From: Alteromonas profundi
GTDB taxonomy: Bacteria > Pseudomonadota > Gammaproteobacteria > Enterobacterales > Alteromonadaceae
Length of the DNA: 64,000 nt
Assembly: GCF_010500865.1 (NCBI RefSeq)
Contig: NZ_JAAAWN010000007.1
Span: 105,609-169,608 of the forward strand
Direction: 5' to 3'
The notes under the pieces are model-generated. The model was not told where the DNA came from. It saw only the letters and a list, made by a program, of their open reading frames with translations, and ran no database searches. Of the stretch, positions 29,497 to 38,933 are shown piece after piece. Position numbers and translations under genes: made by a program. How positions within the stretch are numbered: the first letter of the stretch is position 1; every line of letters begins with the position of its first letter.

Positions 29497-30942
29497 TTAT
29501 GCTGGGGTAAATGTAGCTACACCTAATTCATCAGGTTGCCCTGCAGCTTTTTCTATATCGTGTTTCGCCATAATAGATTGGGGCGAAACTGCCACACGCA
29601 AGCCCATTTCACTTTCTCTACGCACTACATCGCCGCGTAATGAATTGGTGAAAACGTCGGTTATAGCAACATCAACAAACTCACCAATCATGTCTGGCGT
29701 ACCTTCAAAATTAACCACACGGTTATTTTCAGTACGTCCAGAAAGCTCCATTGGGTTTTTCTTAGAGGGGCCTTCAACTAAAATACGTTGTTCTGTGCCT
29801 ACCATATGACGAGCTATTCGCAACGCCTGCTGCGTTATGCGTTGCTGTAATAGGTGCAATCGTTGTTTTTTGGTTTCTTCCGACACATCGTCTACCGCAT
29901 CGGCGGCAGGCGTACCAGGGCGAGCACTGTAAATGAAGCTAAAGCTTAGGTCGTAATCTACTGCCTGGATTAAGTCCATAGTGGCTTCAAAGTCGGCATC
30001 AGTTTCACCGGGGAAACCAATAATGAAGTCGCTGGACATACTAATATTAGGGCGAATTTTACGTAACTTTCGTATTTTCGACTTGTATTCGATAGCCGTG
30101 TGGCCACGCTTCATTAGGTTTAAAATTCGATCTGAACCGCTTTGTACAGGCAGGTGAAGATGATCAACCAACTCAGGTATTGACGCGTAAGCTTCAATAA
30201 TATCGTCAGTAAACTCAACCGGGTGCGAAGTGGTATAACGAATTCGGTCAATACCGTCGATAGTAGCGACTAATTCAAGTAGCTCGGCAAAGGTGCAAAT
30301 AGTACCGTCGTGGTGTTCGCCACGAAATGCGTTTACGTTTTGACCCAATAAATTTACTTCACGTACGCCTTGGCCAGCCAGTTGCGCCACTTCTAACAAT
30401 ACGTCGTCAACAGGGCGACTCACTTCTTCACCACGGGTGTAAGGTACTACGCAGAAAGTACAGTACTTAGAGCACCCTTCCATGATACTTACAAACGCGG
30501 TGGGGCCTTCTGCACGAGGCTCAGGCAAACGATCGAATTTTTCAATTTCAGGGAAGCTTATGTCAATCACAGACTTTGCGCCGCCTTGTAGCTCGTTTAT
30601 CATTTCGGGTAAACGGTGTAACGTTTGCGGCCCAAAAACGAGATCTACATAGGGGGCACGCTGGCGTATAACGTCGCCTTCTTGCGATGCTACACAGCCG
30701 CCTACGCCAATGAGAAGGTCGGGTTTATCTTGCTTTAGATTTTTCCAACGCCCTAATTGGTGGAATACTTTCTCTTGCGCTTTTTCACGTATAGAGCAGG
30801 TATTCAAAAGAATGACATCGGCTTCTTCCGGCGTTTCTGCCGCAGTATAACCGTGCGTAGAGTCCAGTAAGTCTGCCATTTTCTCCGAGTCGTACTCGTT
30901 CATTTGGCAGCCCCAGGTTTTGATATACAGCTTTTTAGTCAT
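29497..30942 (-). CDS. miaB: tRNA-2-methylthio-N6-dimethylallyladenosine synthase MiaB
   Basis: Radical-SAM methylthiotransferase that modifies A37 of tRNAs reading UNN codons. The 481-residue product has the N-terminal UPF0004 domain with three Cys ([34 protein letters not shown]), the radical SAM cluster motif CSKYCTFC (about 157-164), and a C-terminal TRAM domain (about 375-440). Two [4Fe-4S] clusters are expected. It heads the miaB-ybeZ-ybeY series and is divergent from ubiF, as in E. coli. Confidence 0.98.
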   Translation of the reverse strand: MTKKLYIKTWGCQMNEYDSEKMADLLDSTHGYTAAETPEEADVILLNTCSIREKAQEKVFHQLGRWKNLKQDKPDLLIGVGGCVASQEGDVIRQRAPYVDLVFGPQTLHRLPEMINELQGGAKSVIDISFPEIEKFDRLPEPRAEGPTAFVSIMEGCSKYCTFCVVPYTRGEEVSRPVDDVLLEVAQLAGQGVREVNLLGQNVNAFRGEHHDGTICTFAELLELVATIDGIDRIRYTTSHPVEFTDDIIEAYASIPELVDHLHLPVQSGSDRILNLMKRGHTAIEYKSKIRKLRKIRPNISMSSDFIIGFPGETDADFEATMDLIQAVDYDLSFSFIYSARPGTPAADAVDDVSEETKKQRLHLLQQRITQQALRIARHMVGTEQRILVEGPSKKNPMELSGRTENNRVVNFEGTPDMIGEFVDVAITDVFTNSLRGDVVRRESEMGLRVAVSPQSIMAKHDIEKAAGQPDELGVATFTPA

Positions 30943-31459
30943 AACAACTATTCGATAACCTGTTAGTGTTCCCGTAAGCCATTGACCTGCAGTAAAAAAT
31001 AAAGCACCTATCGTGCTTACGCTGCGCTGGTCTCGTGAATTAGCACGTGCATTTTTGGGAAGATGTTCAAAATAGCCGCATATTTTACCTGTTGTGTAGC
31101 CTCTTGCCCAGCGTATTCACACATATTCTTGCCTTTCGGTGTACAAATTAAGGGTTGTTCGATTTTTTCTCCATGGTTAATTAATGCCTGCTTAACGTTG
31201 TGTAACGCTGCGCGTTTTATAAAACGTATCTTTTACCCTTAGTGTTGGTGTATAGATGGCGGTTTTTCTACTCGTTTATTACGGCTTTTTTAAGGTGTTT
31301 TTAAAAAGATGTGCAGTAAGTTTTTGCCATGTTCAGTAAAGCCAATGGGCGTTATTAATCGTAGGTAAATCATTGGCCTTGCGCATTCGATATTGTCACG
31401 TATTCAATATAAACTAGTCACATATCGCCCTTTTATTATCTGGGTGAAGAGGAGATTAA
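30943..31459. other. Long divergent intergenic region between miaB and ubiF
   Basis: About 515 bp with no credible gene. It contains the promoters for miaB (minus) and ubiF (plus). No tRNA, clear terminator or operator was recognised. GAAGAGGAGA just before 31460 is the ubiF ribosome site. Confidence 0.5.
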
Positions 31460-32749
31460 ATGTACGATTTTTGTATCAATGGTGGCGGCATGGTGGGCGC
31501 AGCCTTAGCGCTAGGGCTTGCTCAGCAAAATTATAAGGTTGCTATTATTGAGCTTAATATGCCAGATGAGTACAACGTTGGTAGCAAACCCGACCTGCGG
31601 GTGTCGGCTATTAGTGAAGCCTCGGTAACGCTCCTTCGCGCTTTAGGCGCATGGAAATATATCGCGGAAATGCGGGTAAAGCCCTATACCGGTTTGAGTG
31701 TATGGGATAACCCCGCCCACAGAACTGACTTTACCGCTCAAAGTATAGAGGTTCCTCAGTTAGGTTTTTTCGTTGAAAATAGGTTATTGCAATTAGGTTG
31801 TCACAAAGCGTTGCAGCATTTAGATAACGTTACCTGGTATAGCGAAGAAGCCACAGAGTTTAATGTACTTAAGCCTTCTCAAGGGGCGTCGGTTACACAA
31901 TGTAATGGCCTTGAAAACAGTGAAGAAGAGGGGGGGGCAGCTTGCGCCCGCATTACGTTTGCGAGTGGCCAAACTATTGATGCACGTTGGGTGATAGGCG
32001 CCGATGGCGCAATGTCGAAGGTGCGTAAAGCCGCCAATATAGGTACTTCGGGGTGGCAATACCAACAGCAAGCCATGGGAATAACGGTTGAAATGGCTAA
32101 GCCCGTACCGGCTATTACATGGCAACAGTTTACCCCCTCGGGGCCAAAAGCCTTTTTACCTATGTTTGATAACTATGCCTCTTTAGTATGGTACGACACA
32201 CCAGATACCTTAAAAGCATTGAATAATTTGAACAACGAACAACTTGCCCAGCGTATTATGGCGGCATTCCCCGACGAGCTTGGAAACGCGCTAGCGCAAA
32301 CGGGTGAGGTAGGTGGCGAAGATAAGCCTAATAGTCTTACTGTAATTGATAAAGCCTGTTTCCCGCTAACCCGGGCACACGCTACCCGCTATGTCAGCGC
32401 CCCCTATATATTAATAGGCGATGCTGCGCATACAATTAACCCACTTGCTGGGCAAGGCGTTAACTTGGGGTTTCGTGATGTAGAAAGTTTACTGGCGGTT
32501 ACGGCCAACAAACATCCACTTAACAGTGCGCACTTCATTCAAGGGTTAACGCGAGATTATGAAAGGCCACGCCAGCGGGATAACCGATTAATGATGTCTG
32601 CTATGGATGGCTTTTATGGCTTGTTTAGCAACGATATTGGCCCCATTAAGTGGTTACGTAATCAGCTGTTATCAGCTGCCCAGCGCTTCGAACCGGCAAA
32701 ACGTGAAGTGCTTAAATATGCTATAGGGATGCGCGAATGGAAGTTTTAA
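31460..32749 (+). CDS. ubiF: 2-octaprenyl-3-methyl-6-methoxy-1,4-benzoquinol hydroxylase-like UbiF
   Basis: FAD-dependent monooxygenase of the UbiH/UbiF/VisC family acting in aerobic ubiquinone synthesis. The 429-residue product has the N-terminal FAD-binding motif (CINGGGMVGAALALGLAQ, about 5-22), the DLRVSAIS segment (about 48-55), the NAD(P)H/FAD DG motif in VIGADGAMSKVR (about 178-189) and the second FAD signature LIGDAAHTINPLAGQGVN (about 317-334). The divergent position next to miaB is the same as ubiF in E. coli, which favours UbiF over UbiH. The insert-like segment with SEEEGGAA (about 155-162) looks variable. Confidence 0.88.
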   Translation: MYDFCINGGGMVGAALALGLAQQNYKVAIIELNMPDEYNVGSKPDLRVSAISEASVTLLRALGAWKYIAEMRVKPYTGLSVWDNPAHRTDFTAQSIEVPQLGFFVENRLLQLGCHKALQHLDNVTWYSEEATEFNVLKPSQGASVTQCNGLENSEEEGGAACARITFASGQTIDARWVIGADGAMSKVRKAANIGTSGWQYQQQAMGITVEMAKPVPAITWQQFTPSGPKAFLPMFDNYASLVWYDTPDTLKALNNLNNEQLAQRIMAAFPDELGNALAQTGEVGGEDKPNSLTVIDKACFPLTRAHATRYVSAPYILIGDAAHTINPLAGQGVNLGFRDVESLLAVTANKHPLNSAHFIQGLTRDYERPRQRDNRLMMSAMDGFYGLFSNDIGPIKWLRNQLLSAAQRFEPAKREVLKYAIGMREWKF

Positions 32750-32913
32750 TTTTACTGGCGGTATTGTTTGCTGCCTTATTTATAGTGATACCGCTAATAG
32801 AGCGCTCAAAAATGCGTATTAGTAATAAGGATGCAGCCAAGTGGGCAAAATGGATTTGGCCATTAATGGGTATACTATTAATTGCCCAGCTTTTACGGAT
32901 GATGTTTTCCTAG
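32737..32913 (+). CDS. Small two-helix membrane protein overlapping ubiF
   Basis: A 58-codon frame starts at the ATG at 32737, overlapping the last 13 nt of ubiF in another frame. AGGGA lies 7-8 nt upstream. The product has two hydrophobic stretches, MEVLILLAVLFAALFIVIP (1-19) and WIWPLMGILLIAQLL (about 40-54), joined by a basic loop (RSKMRISNKDAAKWAKW, in part). The overlap, ribosome site and helix-loop-helix composition argue for a real, translationally coupled gene. The function is unknown and no family is recognised. Confidence 0.6.
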   Translation: MEVLILLAVLFAALFIVIPLIERSKMRISNKDAAKWAKWIWPLMGILLIAQLLRMMFS

Positions 32914-33062
32914 TACGGTTATCATTTGATAACAATACGTACCAGTAGGGGGATTACTAGCACACTGCGAAAGGAAGAGGAGCTAAGCATAAACACCTTC
33001 CTTTAGCGTGTGGCGCTAATTTACCCCTATGAGATAGATAGCCTTTATCAGAAAACAGGGCC

Positions 33063-33665
33063 CTAATGGGCATTTAATGTGCGATTAATAGGCCACTGCG
33101 TTTTTAAATCTATCAACACTTTGTCAATCATAGTGGCGATTGCGGCATTATCGTGCTGCATAAGGGCGAACGCCCGTAAACCTACAAATTGATTCTGTAG
33201 CCAGTTTGCAGCTAAATCTACCGGTGTACTCGTTGGCAGCTCTTGGCATTCTATTGCGCGGCTAACAATACTGGCAAAGCATTGTTGTAAGACGGCCATA
33301 CCTTCTACCACCGCTTGCTTGCCTTGTTCGCCAATCACGTCTAATTCGGTTATCGACTTTACCAACAAACACTGACGCATAAATCGGTACTCTTCGGGGT
33401 TAATCAGCGCTTGAGTAAAAAATGAATGTAAGGCCGTGCACGGCGACGTTGCTTCAGCTACCGCATTTAATTTAGCTTTGCTGTTTTCTACGTAGTGTTC
33501 AACAACCAACTGAAATAAGCCTTCTTTACTTTTAAAACGCGCATAAATACTACCCGGACGCATATCTAATGCATCTTGAATGTCGCGCATACCAGCTGCC
33601 TGAAAGCCTTTTTGCCAAAATAGCACGGTGGCTTTCTCAATCACTTCCTGCGTTGCATATTTCAT
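33063..33665 (-). CDS. TetR-family transcriptional regulator
   Basis: The 200-residue product has an N-terminal TetR helix-turn-helix (about 1-50: EKATVLFWQKGFQAAGMRDI, DALDMRPGSIYARFKSKEGLF) and a ligand-binding C-terminal domain with no recognised specificity. It is divergent from an AhpD-like gene, and the 150-bp gap contains two near-identical 16-bp palindromic half-sites (33692-33730), most likely its operators. It probably represses itself and the divergent gene; this is inferred from the arrangement. Confidence 0.92.
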   Translation of the reverse strand: MKYATQEVIEKATVLFWQKGFQAAGMRDIQDALDMRPGSIYARFKSKEGLFQLVVEHYVENSKAKLNAVAEATSPCTALHSFFTQALINPEEYRFMRQCLLVKSITELDVIGEQGKQAVVEGMAVLQQCFASIVSRAIECQELPTSTPVDLAANWLQNQFVGLRAFALMQHDNAAIATMIDKVLIDLKTQWPINRTLNAH

Positions 33666-33691
33666 ATTGATATACCATATACATGATTATT

Positions 33692-33730
33692 TTGAACACT
33701 TGTTCAATTATGACTTGAACAAGTGTTCAA
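33692..33730. promoter_or_regulatory. Twin palindromic operator between the tetR-type and ahpD-like genes
   Basis: TTGAACACTTGTTCAA (33692-33707) and TTGAACAAGTGTTCAA (33715-33730) are reverse complements of each other and each is a near-palindrome built from TTGAAC...GTTCAA. They are 23 bp apart start to start, about two helical turns, so two dimers could bind on one face. This is a typical TetR-family operator layout. Confidence 0.75.
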
Positions 33731-33819
33731 GTAAACCTATATTGTATTGTAACAAGACATCAGCGGTACCTACCTAACGTAGCGTACTCACCCTAACCAC
33801 ACTTAAATAGGAGAGTGGA

Positions 33820-34371
33820 ATGAACAACTTTACACTACATACGAAAGATTCTGCACCAGAAGCAGCGAAACCTTTGCTCGACAATTCGCAAAAAGCCTTC
33901 GGCATGTTGCCTAACCTTCATGCGGTAATGGCTGAAGCGCCTACCTTATTGGAAGGGTATCAAGTTCTTCACGAATTGGCGCAAAAAACTTCGTTTAATG
34001 CCGATGAACTTACCGTTGTTTGGCAAACCGTTAATGTTGAACATGCCTGTCACTACTGCGTACCTGCGCACACCGGCATTGCTAAAAACATGAAAGTAAG
34101 CGATGAGCTAATAGAGCAGCTTCGTAACGATGAAGCTTTGTCTGATGACAAACTAAATACGCTAAAAGAAACTGTGCTAGCGGTAACACGCGGTCGCGGT
34201 AATATTGATGATGCGCAATTAAAAGCGTTTTATGATGCAGGGTACGAGCAACAACAGTTGCTTGAAATTATTCTTATTCTTGCTCAAAAAGTAATGAGTA
34301 ATTACACCAACCACGTAGCTGAAACGCCGGTTGACGACGCGTTCAAATCATTTGAATGGCAGCCTAAGTAA
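33820..34371 (+). CDS. Carboxymuconolactone decarboxylase/AhpD-like protein
   Basis: The 183-residue protein contains the AhpD-type active-site motif in EHACHYCVPAHTGIAK (about 70-85): CxxC plus the downstream His that in AhpD forms a disulfide-relay site for peroxide or quinone reduction. The flanking helices (YQVLHELAQKTSFNADELTVVW and LLEIILILAQKVMSNYTNH, in part) match the CMD family. No decarboxylase partner genes are present, so a thiol-dependent antioxidant role is more likely, though unproven. GGAGAG precedes the ATG. The divergent TetR regulator probably controls it. A strong terminator follows. Confidence 0.85.
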   Translation: MNNFTLHTKDSAPEAAKPLLDNSQKAFGMLPNLHAVMAEAPTLLEGYQVLHELAQKTSFNADELTVVWQTVNVEHACHYCVPAHTGIAKNMKVSDELIEQLRNDEALSDDKLNTLKETVLAVTRGRGNIDDAQLKAFYDAGYEQQQLLEIILILAQKVMSNYTNHVAETPVDDAFKSFEWQPK

Positions 34372-34445
34372 GAGTTTTATAGCAAGTTTGCGCGAAACCG
34401 CTTAGCGAAAGCTTACGTGCAACACGTATAATTAGGTCGATACCC

Positions 34446-34478
34446 AAAAAGCCCCTGAGATGTCAGGGGCTTTTTTTT
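34446..34478 (+). terminator. Rho-independent terminator after the ahpD-like gene
   Basis: AAAAAGCCCCTGA (34446-34458) pairs with TCAGGGGCTTTTT (34463-34475) around GATG, followed by more T residues. Confidence 0.93.
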
Positions 34479-34792
34479 ATCTCGTTTAGTCCAAGGGCAA
34501 TGTTCAGTAGTTTTGTGTGGGGGAATTTTTAACCCATAATTTAGTGGCTACATTAAGTTTAAGGCTACGTGAAAGTGATCTATCCCGAAAACTCTGCGCA
34601 CTATCGATATTCTAAAAATAATACTGGCGGGGTATTGTGTGAGTGAACTATTTTGTGATTAACTCCTGTCACGGGAATTTCGCCCGTCATACCTAATAAT
34701 AATAAGTCGTTCAGACACCTGGCGTTAATTCGTGCCCCTGACAACAGAATGTAGTGATCAGTTAATTACTTAAAGCAACATGCATCGCTACA
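34479..34792. other. Intergenic region upstream of the TonB receptor
   Basis: About 310 bp without a gene. It presumably holds the receptor promoter. ACGGG/CCCGT flanks AATTTCG (about 34673-34690), a small hairpin. No Fur box or other known operator was recognised with confidence. Confidence 0.45.
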
Positions 34793-34820
34793 CGGGCGAT
34801 TAAAAAAGCGCCCGCTTTTT
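34793..34820 (+). promoter_or_regulatory. Terminator-like hairpin in the leader of the TonB receptor gene
   Basis: AAAAAGC and GCTTTTT flank GCCC (about 34803-34820), a 7-bp stem followed by T residues, overlapping an alternative pairing CGGGCG (34793-34798) with CGCCCG (34809-34814). It ends about 35 bp before the receptor ATG and is far downstream of the previous gene's own terminator. Two mutually exclusive stems in a leader could be an attenuator; this is inference. Confidence 0.4.
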
Positions 34821-34853
34821 AGATGTAAACACACACAAATCAGGAACATCACA

Positions 34854-37427
34854 ATGTATCAGGATAAAAAGCCACAGGGTAAATTTAGCCCCACTGTATT
34901 CAAGCTTTCTCTTATCGCCGGTGCAATTGCCGGAATGCCTTTGGCCTCGCCAGCATTTGCGCAAGAACAAACCATCGACGAACAAGACGTAGAGCAAATT
35001 CAAATTGTGGGTTCGCGCCGTGTGGGCCGAACCATAAATGATTCTCCGGTACCTATCGATATTATCGATGCTTCTTCTATTGAAGCAACAGGCTTAACCG
35101 AAACGAATATGATCCTAAATAGCTTGTTGCCTAGCTTCAACTTCCCTCAGCCTTCGGTTACTGACGGTACCGATCACGTGCGCCCAGCACAGCTTCGTGG
35201 TCTAGCACCGGATCATACCCTGGTACTGGTAAATGGTAAGCGTCGCCACACTTCGGCACTCCTTAACTTAAATGGTTCCGTTGGACGTGGATCTTCTGCG
35301 GTAGATTTAAATGCCATTCCGGCAAATGCCATTAAACGCATAGAAGTACTGCGCGATGGTGCAGCAGCCCAATACGGTTCAGATGCTATAGCGGGCGTTA
35401 TCAATATAGTGTTGAAAGACGCTGCTGAAGGCGGCGAAGTATCAGCTACCTATGGCGCAAATGTTACTACTATGGACGGCGTACCTAACCTTGAAGGGGT
35501 AAGTGCTGATGCCGAAGGAAATTTAGCGTTTGATACAGGTTCTGATAGAGAACTGACTGACGGCCAAACATTTACCTTACGTGGCAACATTGGCTTTGAA
35601 TGGGGTAATGATGGATTTGTAAACGTGTCTGCCGAATACCGCGACCGTGGTGAAGCAAACCGTTCCGATTTTGACCCTCGTGAAAATTATGCCCGCGATG
35701 AAAACGGCGATTTGGACGAACGAGAATTTACCGTAAACCGCTATAACCACGTTTATGGTAACGGTGAAGTGGAAGACTATGCGTTGTTTGTTAACGCTGG
35801 TAAAGCACTGACTGACGACATTGAGTTTTATGCTACCGCAGGAATGAGTTCGCGAGACTCTCTTGGTGGTGGTTTCTATCGCCGTGCCTCAGATACCCGT
35901 AATATTATTGAAATTTACCCCGATGGTTTCTTGCCAACTATTCAAACCGATATCGCTGACAGATCGTTGCTCGCTGGTATTAAAGGCTATGGTGATGTTT
36001 GGAATTACGACCTTTCTGTTACCCACGGAGGGAACGAGCTTGAATATAGTGTTATTAATAGCTTAAACACTTCGTTGGGGCCAACAAGTCAAACTAGTTT
36101 TGATGCGGGTACCTTGGAATACAACACTACCATAGTGAATGCTGATGCATCACGTTTGGTCGATACTGGCGTATTTTATAGCGAAATGAACTTCGCGATG
36201 GGCGCCGAATATCGTCACGAAAGCTATGAAATTTCTGCCGGTGAAGAGAATTCCTATATTCAGGGCACGTTTGGCCCAGGTGGTGTAGAAACCGACCCTG
36301 TTGAAGGCCCTTTTGGTGCAGCTGGATCACAGGTGTTTCCTGGTTTTACACCTGAATCTGCAGGTGAAAATAGTCGTCATAACTACAGTTTTTATGTAGA
36401 TGTTGAAGCTGACGTGATTGAGAACTGGAACGTAGCAATTGCAGGTCGTTACGAAGACTATTCTGATTTTGGTAGCACGTTTAACTGGAAGCTATCTAAT
36501 CGGGTAACGGTTACCGACGCATTCGCACTGCGTGCATCCGTATCAACCGGCTTTAGAGCGCCCTCGCTACAACAGCAGTTCTTTACCTCTATTGCCACTG
36601 TTTTTGTTGACGGCGTGCCTACCGAAACAGGTACTTTCGCGCCCTCAAGTGACGTAGCGCAAGCGCTAGGAAGCCCAGGTCTAGATGCGGAAGAGTCGAA
36701 TAACTACAGTGCGGGCTTTACTTATTCACCCACCGCAGATTTCAACTTAACCGTTGATTTCTACCGCATAGATATTGATGATCGTATTGTATTGTCGAAT
36801 AACCTTTCAGGCGAAGCCATTGAAGCATTACTAGAAGGTACCGGTGCTAACCGCGCGCGCTTCTTCCTTAATGCGATTAATTCGCGCACTGAAGGTGTTG
36901 ACATAGTATCTACCTATACATTGAACACCGCCGACTACGGTGCGTTTAACTTCAATGCAGGTATTAACTTCAACGATAATGAAGTCACTGATATTTTAGA
37001 CGCGCCAGAAGAGCTCCAAGGGGCAGGTTTTGATCAAAGCAACCTGTTTAGCGATGTTGAGCTACGTCGATTTGAAACAAGTTCGCCTGATAGCAAACTA
37101 AATCTAGGTGTAACCTGGAATTATGATCGCTACACAACAACCTTGCGCACCACACGCTACGGTGAAGTGGAAGACCCATCTTCAGATCCAGCGCTTAATG
37201 AAATTATCCCATCTGAGTGGATCACGGATTTAGACGTGCGAGTAGCGCTTACTGAAGGTTTGTCTGTATCAGTGGGAGCGAATAATGTATTTGATGTTTA
37301 CCCTGAAGCTACAAGAAATCTAGTAGATGAGGTTACAACCTTTTCAAATATCTTCCCGTATTCTGGCTTCTCGCCTTACGGTTTCACCGGCCGTTATGTA
37401 TACGGTAAAGTTAGCTACACGTTCTGA
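34854..37427 (+). CDS. TonB-dependent outer-membrane receptor
   Basis: The 857-residue protein has a signal peptide (about 1-36, ending SPAFA), a TonB-box-like VEQIQIVGSR (about 45-54), an N-terminal plug domain (about 60-180: TLVLVNGKRRHTS, DLNAIPANAIKRIEVLRDGA, AAQYGSDAIAGVINI) and a beta-barrel made of alternating aromatic strands ending in YVYGKVSYTF with the terminal Phe of outer-membrane barrels. The substrate is not evident; there is no neighbouring siderophore, vitamin B12 or glycoside-hydrolase locus. The DG-x4-YGSDAIAGVINI plug pattern is common among marine TonB receptors for organic substrates. AGGAAC lies before the ATG. The gene stands alone and is followed by a terminator. Confidence 0.93.
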   Translation: MYQDKKPQGKFSPTVFKLSLIAGAIAGMPLASPAFAQEQTIDEQDVEQIQIVGSRRVGRTINDSPVPIDIIDASSIEATGLTETNMILNSLLPSFNFPQPSVTDGTDHVRPAQLRGLAPDHTLVLVNGKRRHTSALLNLNGSVGRGSSAVDLNAIPANAIKRIEVLRDGAAAQYGSDAIAGVINIVLKDAAEGGEVSATYGANVTTMDGVPNLEGVSADAEGNLAFDTGSDRELTDGQTFTLRGNIGFEWGNDGFVNVSAEYRDRGEANRSDFDPRENYARDENGDLDEREFTVNRYNHVYGNGEVEDYALFVNAGKALTDDIEFYATAGMSSRDSLGGGFYRRASDTRNIIEIYPDGFLPTIQTDIADRSLLAGIKGYGDVWNYDLSVTHGGNELEYSVINSLNTSLGPTSQTSFDAGTLEYNTTIVNADASRLVDTGVFYSEMNFAMGAEYRHESYEISAGEENSYIQGTFGPGGVETDPVEGPFGAAGSQVFPGFTPESAGENSRHNYSFYVDVEADVIENWNVAIAGRYEDYSDFGSTFNWKLSNRVTVTDAFALRASVSTGFRAPSLQQQFFTSIATVFVDGVPTETGTFAPSSDVAQALGSPGLDAEESNNYSAGFTYSPTADFNLTVDFYRIDIDDRIVLSNNLSGEAIEALLEGTGANRARFFLNAINSRTEGVDIVSTYTLNTADYGAFNFNAGINFNDNEVTDILDAPEELQGAGFDQSNLFSDVELRRFETSSPDSKLNLGVTWNYDRYTTTLRTTRYGEVEDPSSDPALNEIIPSEWITDLDVRVALTEGLSVSVGANNVFDVYPEATRNLVDEVTTFSNIFPYSGFSPYGFTGRYVYGKVSYTF

Positions 37428-37466
37428 TGTAATGGCGTGCTTTGCATGCTTAATAAGTTAGCTAAT

Positions 37467-37506
37467 AAAAGCGGAAATAGAGTTCTACTCTAGTTCCGCT
37501 TTTTTG
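37467..37506 (+). terminator. Rho-independent terminator after the TonB receptor
   Basis: AAAAGCGGAA (37467-37476) pairs with TTCCGCTTTT (37494-37503), with an inner TAGAGT/ACTCTA stem, followed by T residues. It may also serve the convergent thioesterase gene. Confidence 0.85.
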
Positions 37507-37560
37507 TTTAAGCCATTCGCTTATAGGCTTTTTATTCGGGGATTATTGGTTATCAAAAGG

Positions 37561-38115
37561 CTATTCTTTTTCAAACGCAAGCTGGCATCGATGTGAGTCT
37601 AGCAAGGCGAAATCTTCTTTGGGAATAAACGCATCATAGTCTTGTTGTAGGCGTATTTGCGCCTCTTTTTTAATTTTGCTGCGGCGAATAGCGGTAACAA
37701 AGTGTCGCATTTCTTGATGGCTTGTAAGTTCAAGCTCAGGCACTTTTACAGGGTTACCATTATCATCTTTCGCTACCATGGTAAAAAAGCTGTTATTGGT
37801 GTGTTTTACCGCATTGCTTTTAATGTCTTCAGAGGTAACTTTTATACCTACGACTAACGAGGTATTACCAACGTAGTGTACCGTGGCATCCAGATGGAGC
37901 AGCTCACCTACTTCAACGGGCTGTAAAAATTCTACGCCATCAACGGTTACGGTTACGCAATAAGCGCCGGCGTGTTTACTGGCGCAGGCATAAGCTACTT
38001 TATCCATTAAAGAAAGAATAACGCCGCCGTGTACCTTACCGCCGAAGTTCGCGAAAGAGGGGACCATAAGTTCTGTTAAACGAGTTCGAGAAAAAGCGAT
38101 AGTACGCGGGTTCAT
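37561..38115 (-). CDS. Acyl-CoA thioesterase, hotdog fold (YciA/BACH-like)
   Basis: The 184-residue protein has a single 4HBT/ACOT hotdog domain (about 8-125): MVPSFANFGGKVHGGVILSL with the conserved helix start (GGxxHGG) followed by MDKVAYACASKHAG, VTVTVDGVEFLQPVEVGELL, and HTNNSFFTMVAKDDNG. Such enzymes hydrolyse fatty acyl-CoA to free acid and CoA; chain-length preference is unknown. It carries about 50 extra C-terminal residues that are charged and probably helical. The gene stands alone, convergent with the TonB receptor and divergent from the flavin reductase gene. Confidence 0.88.
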   Translation of the reverse strand: MNPRTIAFSRTRLTELMVPSFANFGGKVHGGVILSLMDKVAYACASKHAGAYCVTVTVDGVEFLQPVEVGELLHLDATVHYVGNTSLVVGIKVTSEDIKSNAVKHTNNSFFTMVAKDDNGNPVKVPELELTSHQEMRHFVTAIRRSKIKKEAQIRLQQDYDAFIPKEDFALLDSHRCQLAFEKE

Positions 38116-38275
38116 AAAGCACCTTGCTATGTTACTGGGAATAGATCGGGATGTAGAAATTAACGTACAAAGGGCGATAAGGATTTATAGTACTTAGAGC
38201 GCTATCTCTGCGTTATTTATACTGTTTTATATAGTTAGTAATAGTTACCCTAGCACAATTTTTAAAGGAAAGGTT

Positions 38276-38896
38276 TTGTCTAATATACATTTTTATCAGC
38301 CCAAGGAAGGCCACGGCCTTGCCCACGACCCGTTTAACGCTATTATCGCACCACGCCCTATAGGTTGGGTTTCTACAAAATCAAAAGCAGGGGTATTAAA
38401 CCTAGCGCCCTATAGTTTTTTCAATGCACTTAATTATACGCCGCCAATTATTGGCTTTTGTTGTGTGGGCAGTAAAAAAGATTCGCTGCGAAATGTGCAA
38501 GAAACCGGAGAGTTTTGTTGGAACCTAGTATCTCAAGACCTAGTCGATGCCATGAACGTAACAAGTAAACCCTTAATGCCAGAAGAAAGTGAATTCGACG
38601 CTGCAGGCCTTGAGACAGTGGATAGCGAAATAGTAAGCGTGCCCCGTGTTAAAGCAAGTAAAGTTAGCATGGAGTGTAAACTAACCGATATCGTTCAATT
38701 GAAGTCTGCGTCGGGGGCATTGGTTAACAGCTGGTGGGTTATGGGCGAAGTGGTGGGGGTTCATATTGATAAGTCGCTATTAGAAAGTGGCGTGTACAGC
38801 ACAATAAAAGCAGCCCCCGTAAGCCGTGGAGGTGGACAAGGTGACTACTACACCATTTCTCAAGAAAATTACTTTAAAATGCTAAGGCCTGAATAA
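38276..38896 (+). CDS. Flavin reductase-like FMN-binding split-barrel protein
   Basis: The 206-residue protein matches the flavin-reductase-like domain: AHDPFNAIIAPRPIGWVSTK (about 16-35), LNLAPYSFFNALNYTPPIIGF, SKKDSLRNVQETGEFCWN and SMECKLTDIVQL. Members bind FMN and reduce it with NAD(P)H or act as flavin-binding oxidoreductases; the partner is unknown. The start is TTG at 38276 with AAAGGAAAGG upstream; no ATG or GTG fits the conserved N-terminus better. No terminator follows the stop codon; instead a long direct-repeat array begins 37 bp downstream, so transcripts may extend into it. Confidence 0.85.
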   Translation: MSNIHFYQPKEGHGLAHDPFNAIIAPRPIGWVSTKSKAGVLNLAPYSFFNALNYTPPIIGFCCVGSKKDSLRNVQETGEFCWNLVSQDLVDAMNVTSKPLMPEESEFDAAGLETVDSEIVSVPRVKASKVSMECKLTDIVQLKSASGALVNSWWVMGEVVGVHIDKSLLESGVYSTIKAAPVSRGGGQGDYYTISQENYFKMLRPE

Positions 38897-38933
38897 GAGG
38901 GCAATTCGTAAGTTGCTATGTGTTTTTGTCACT

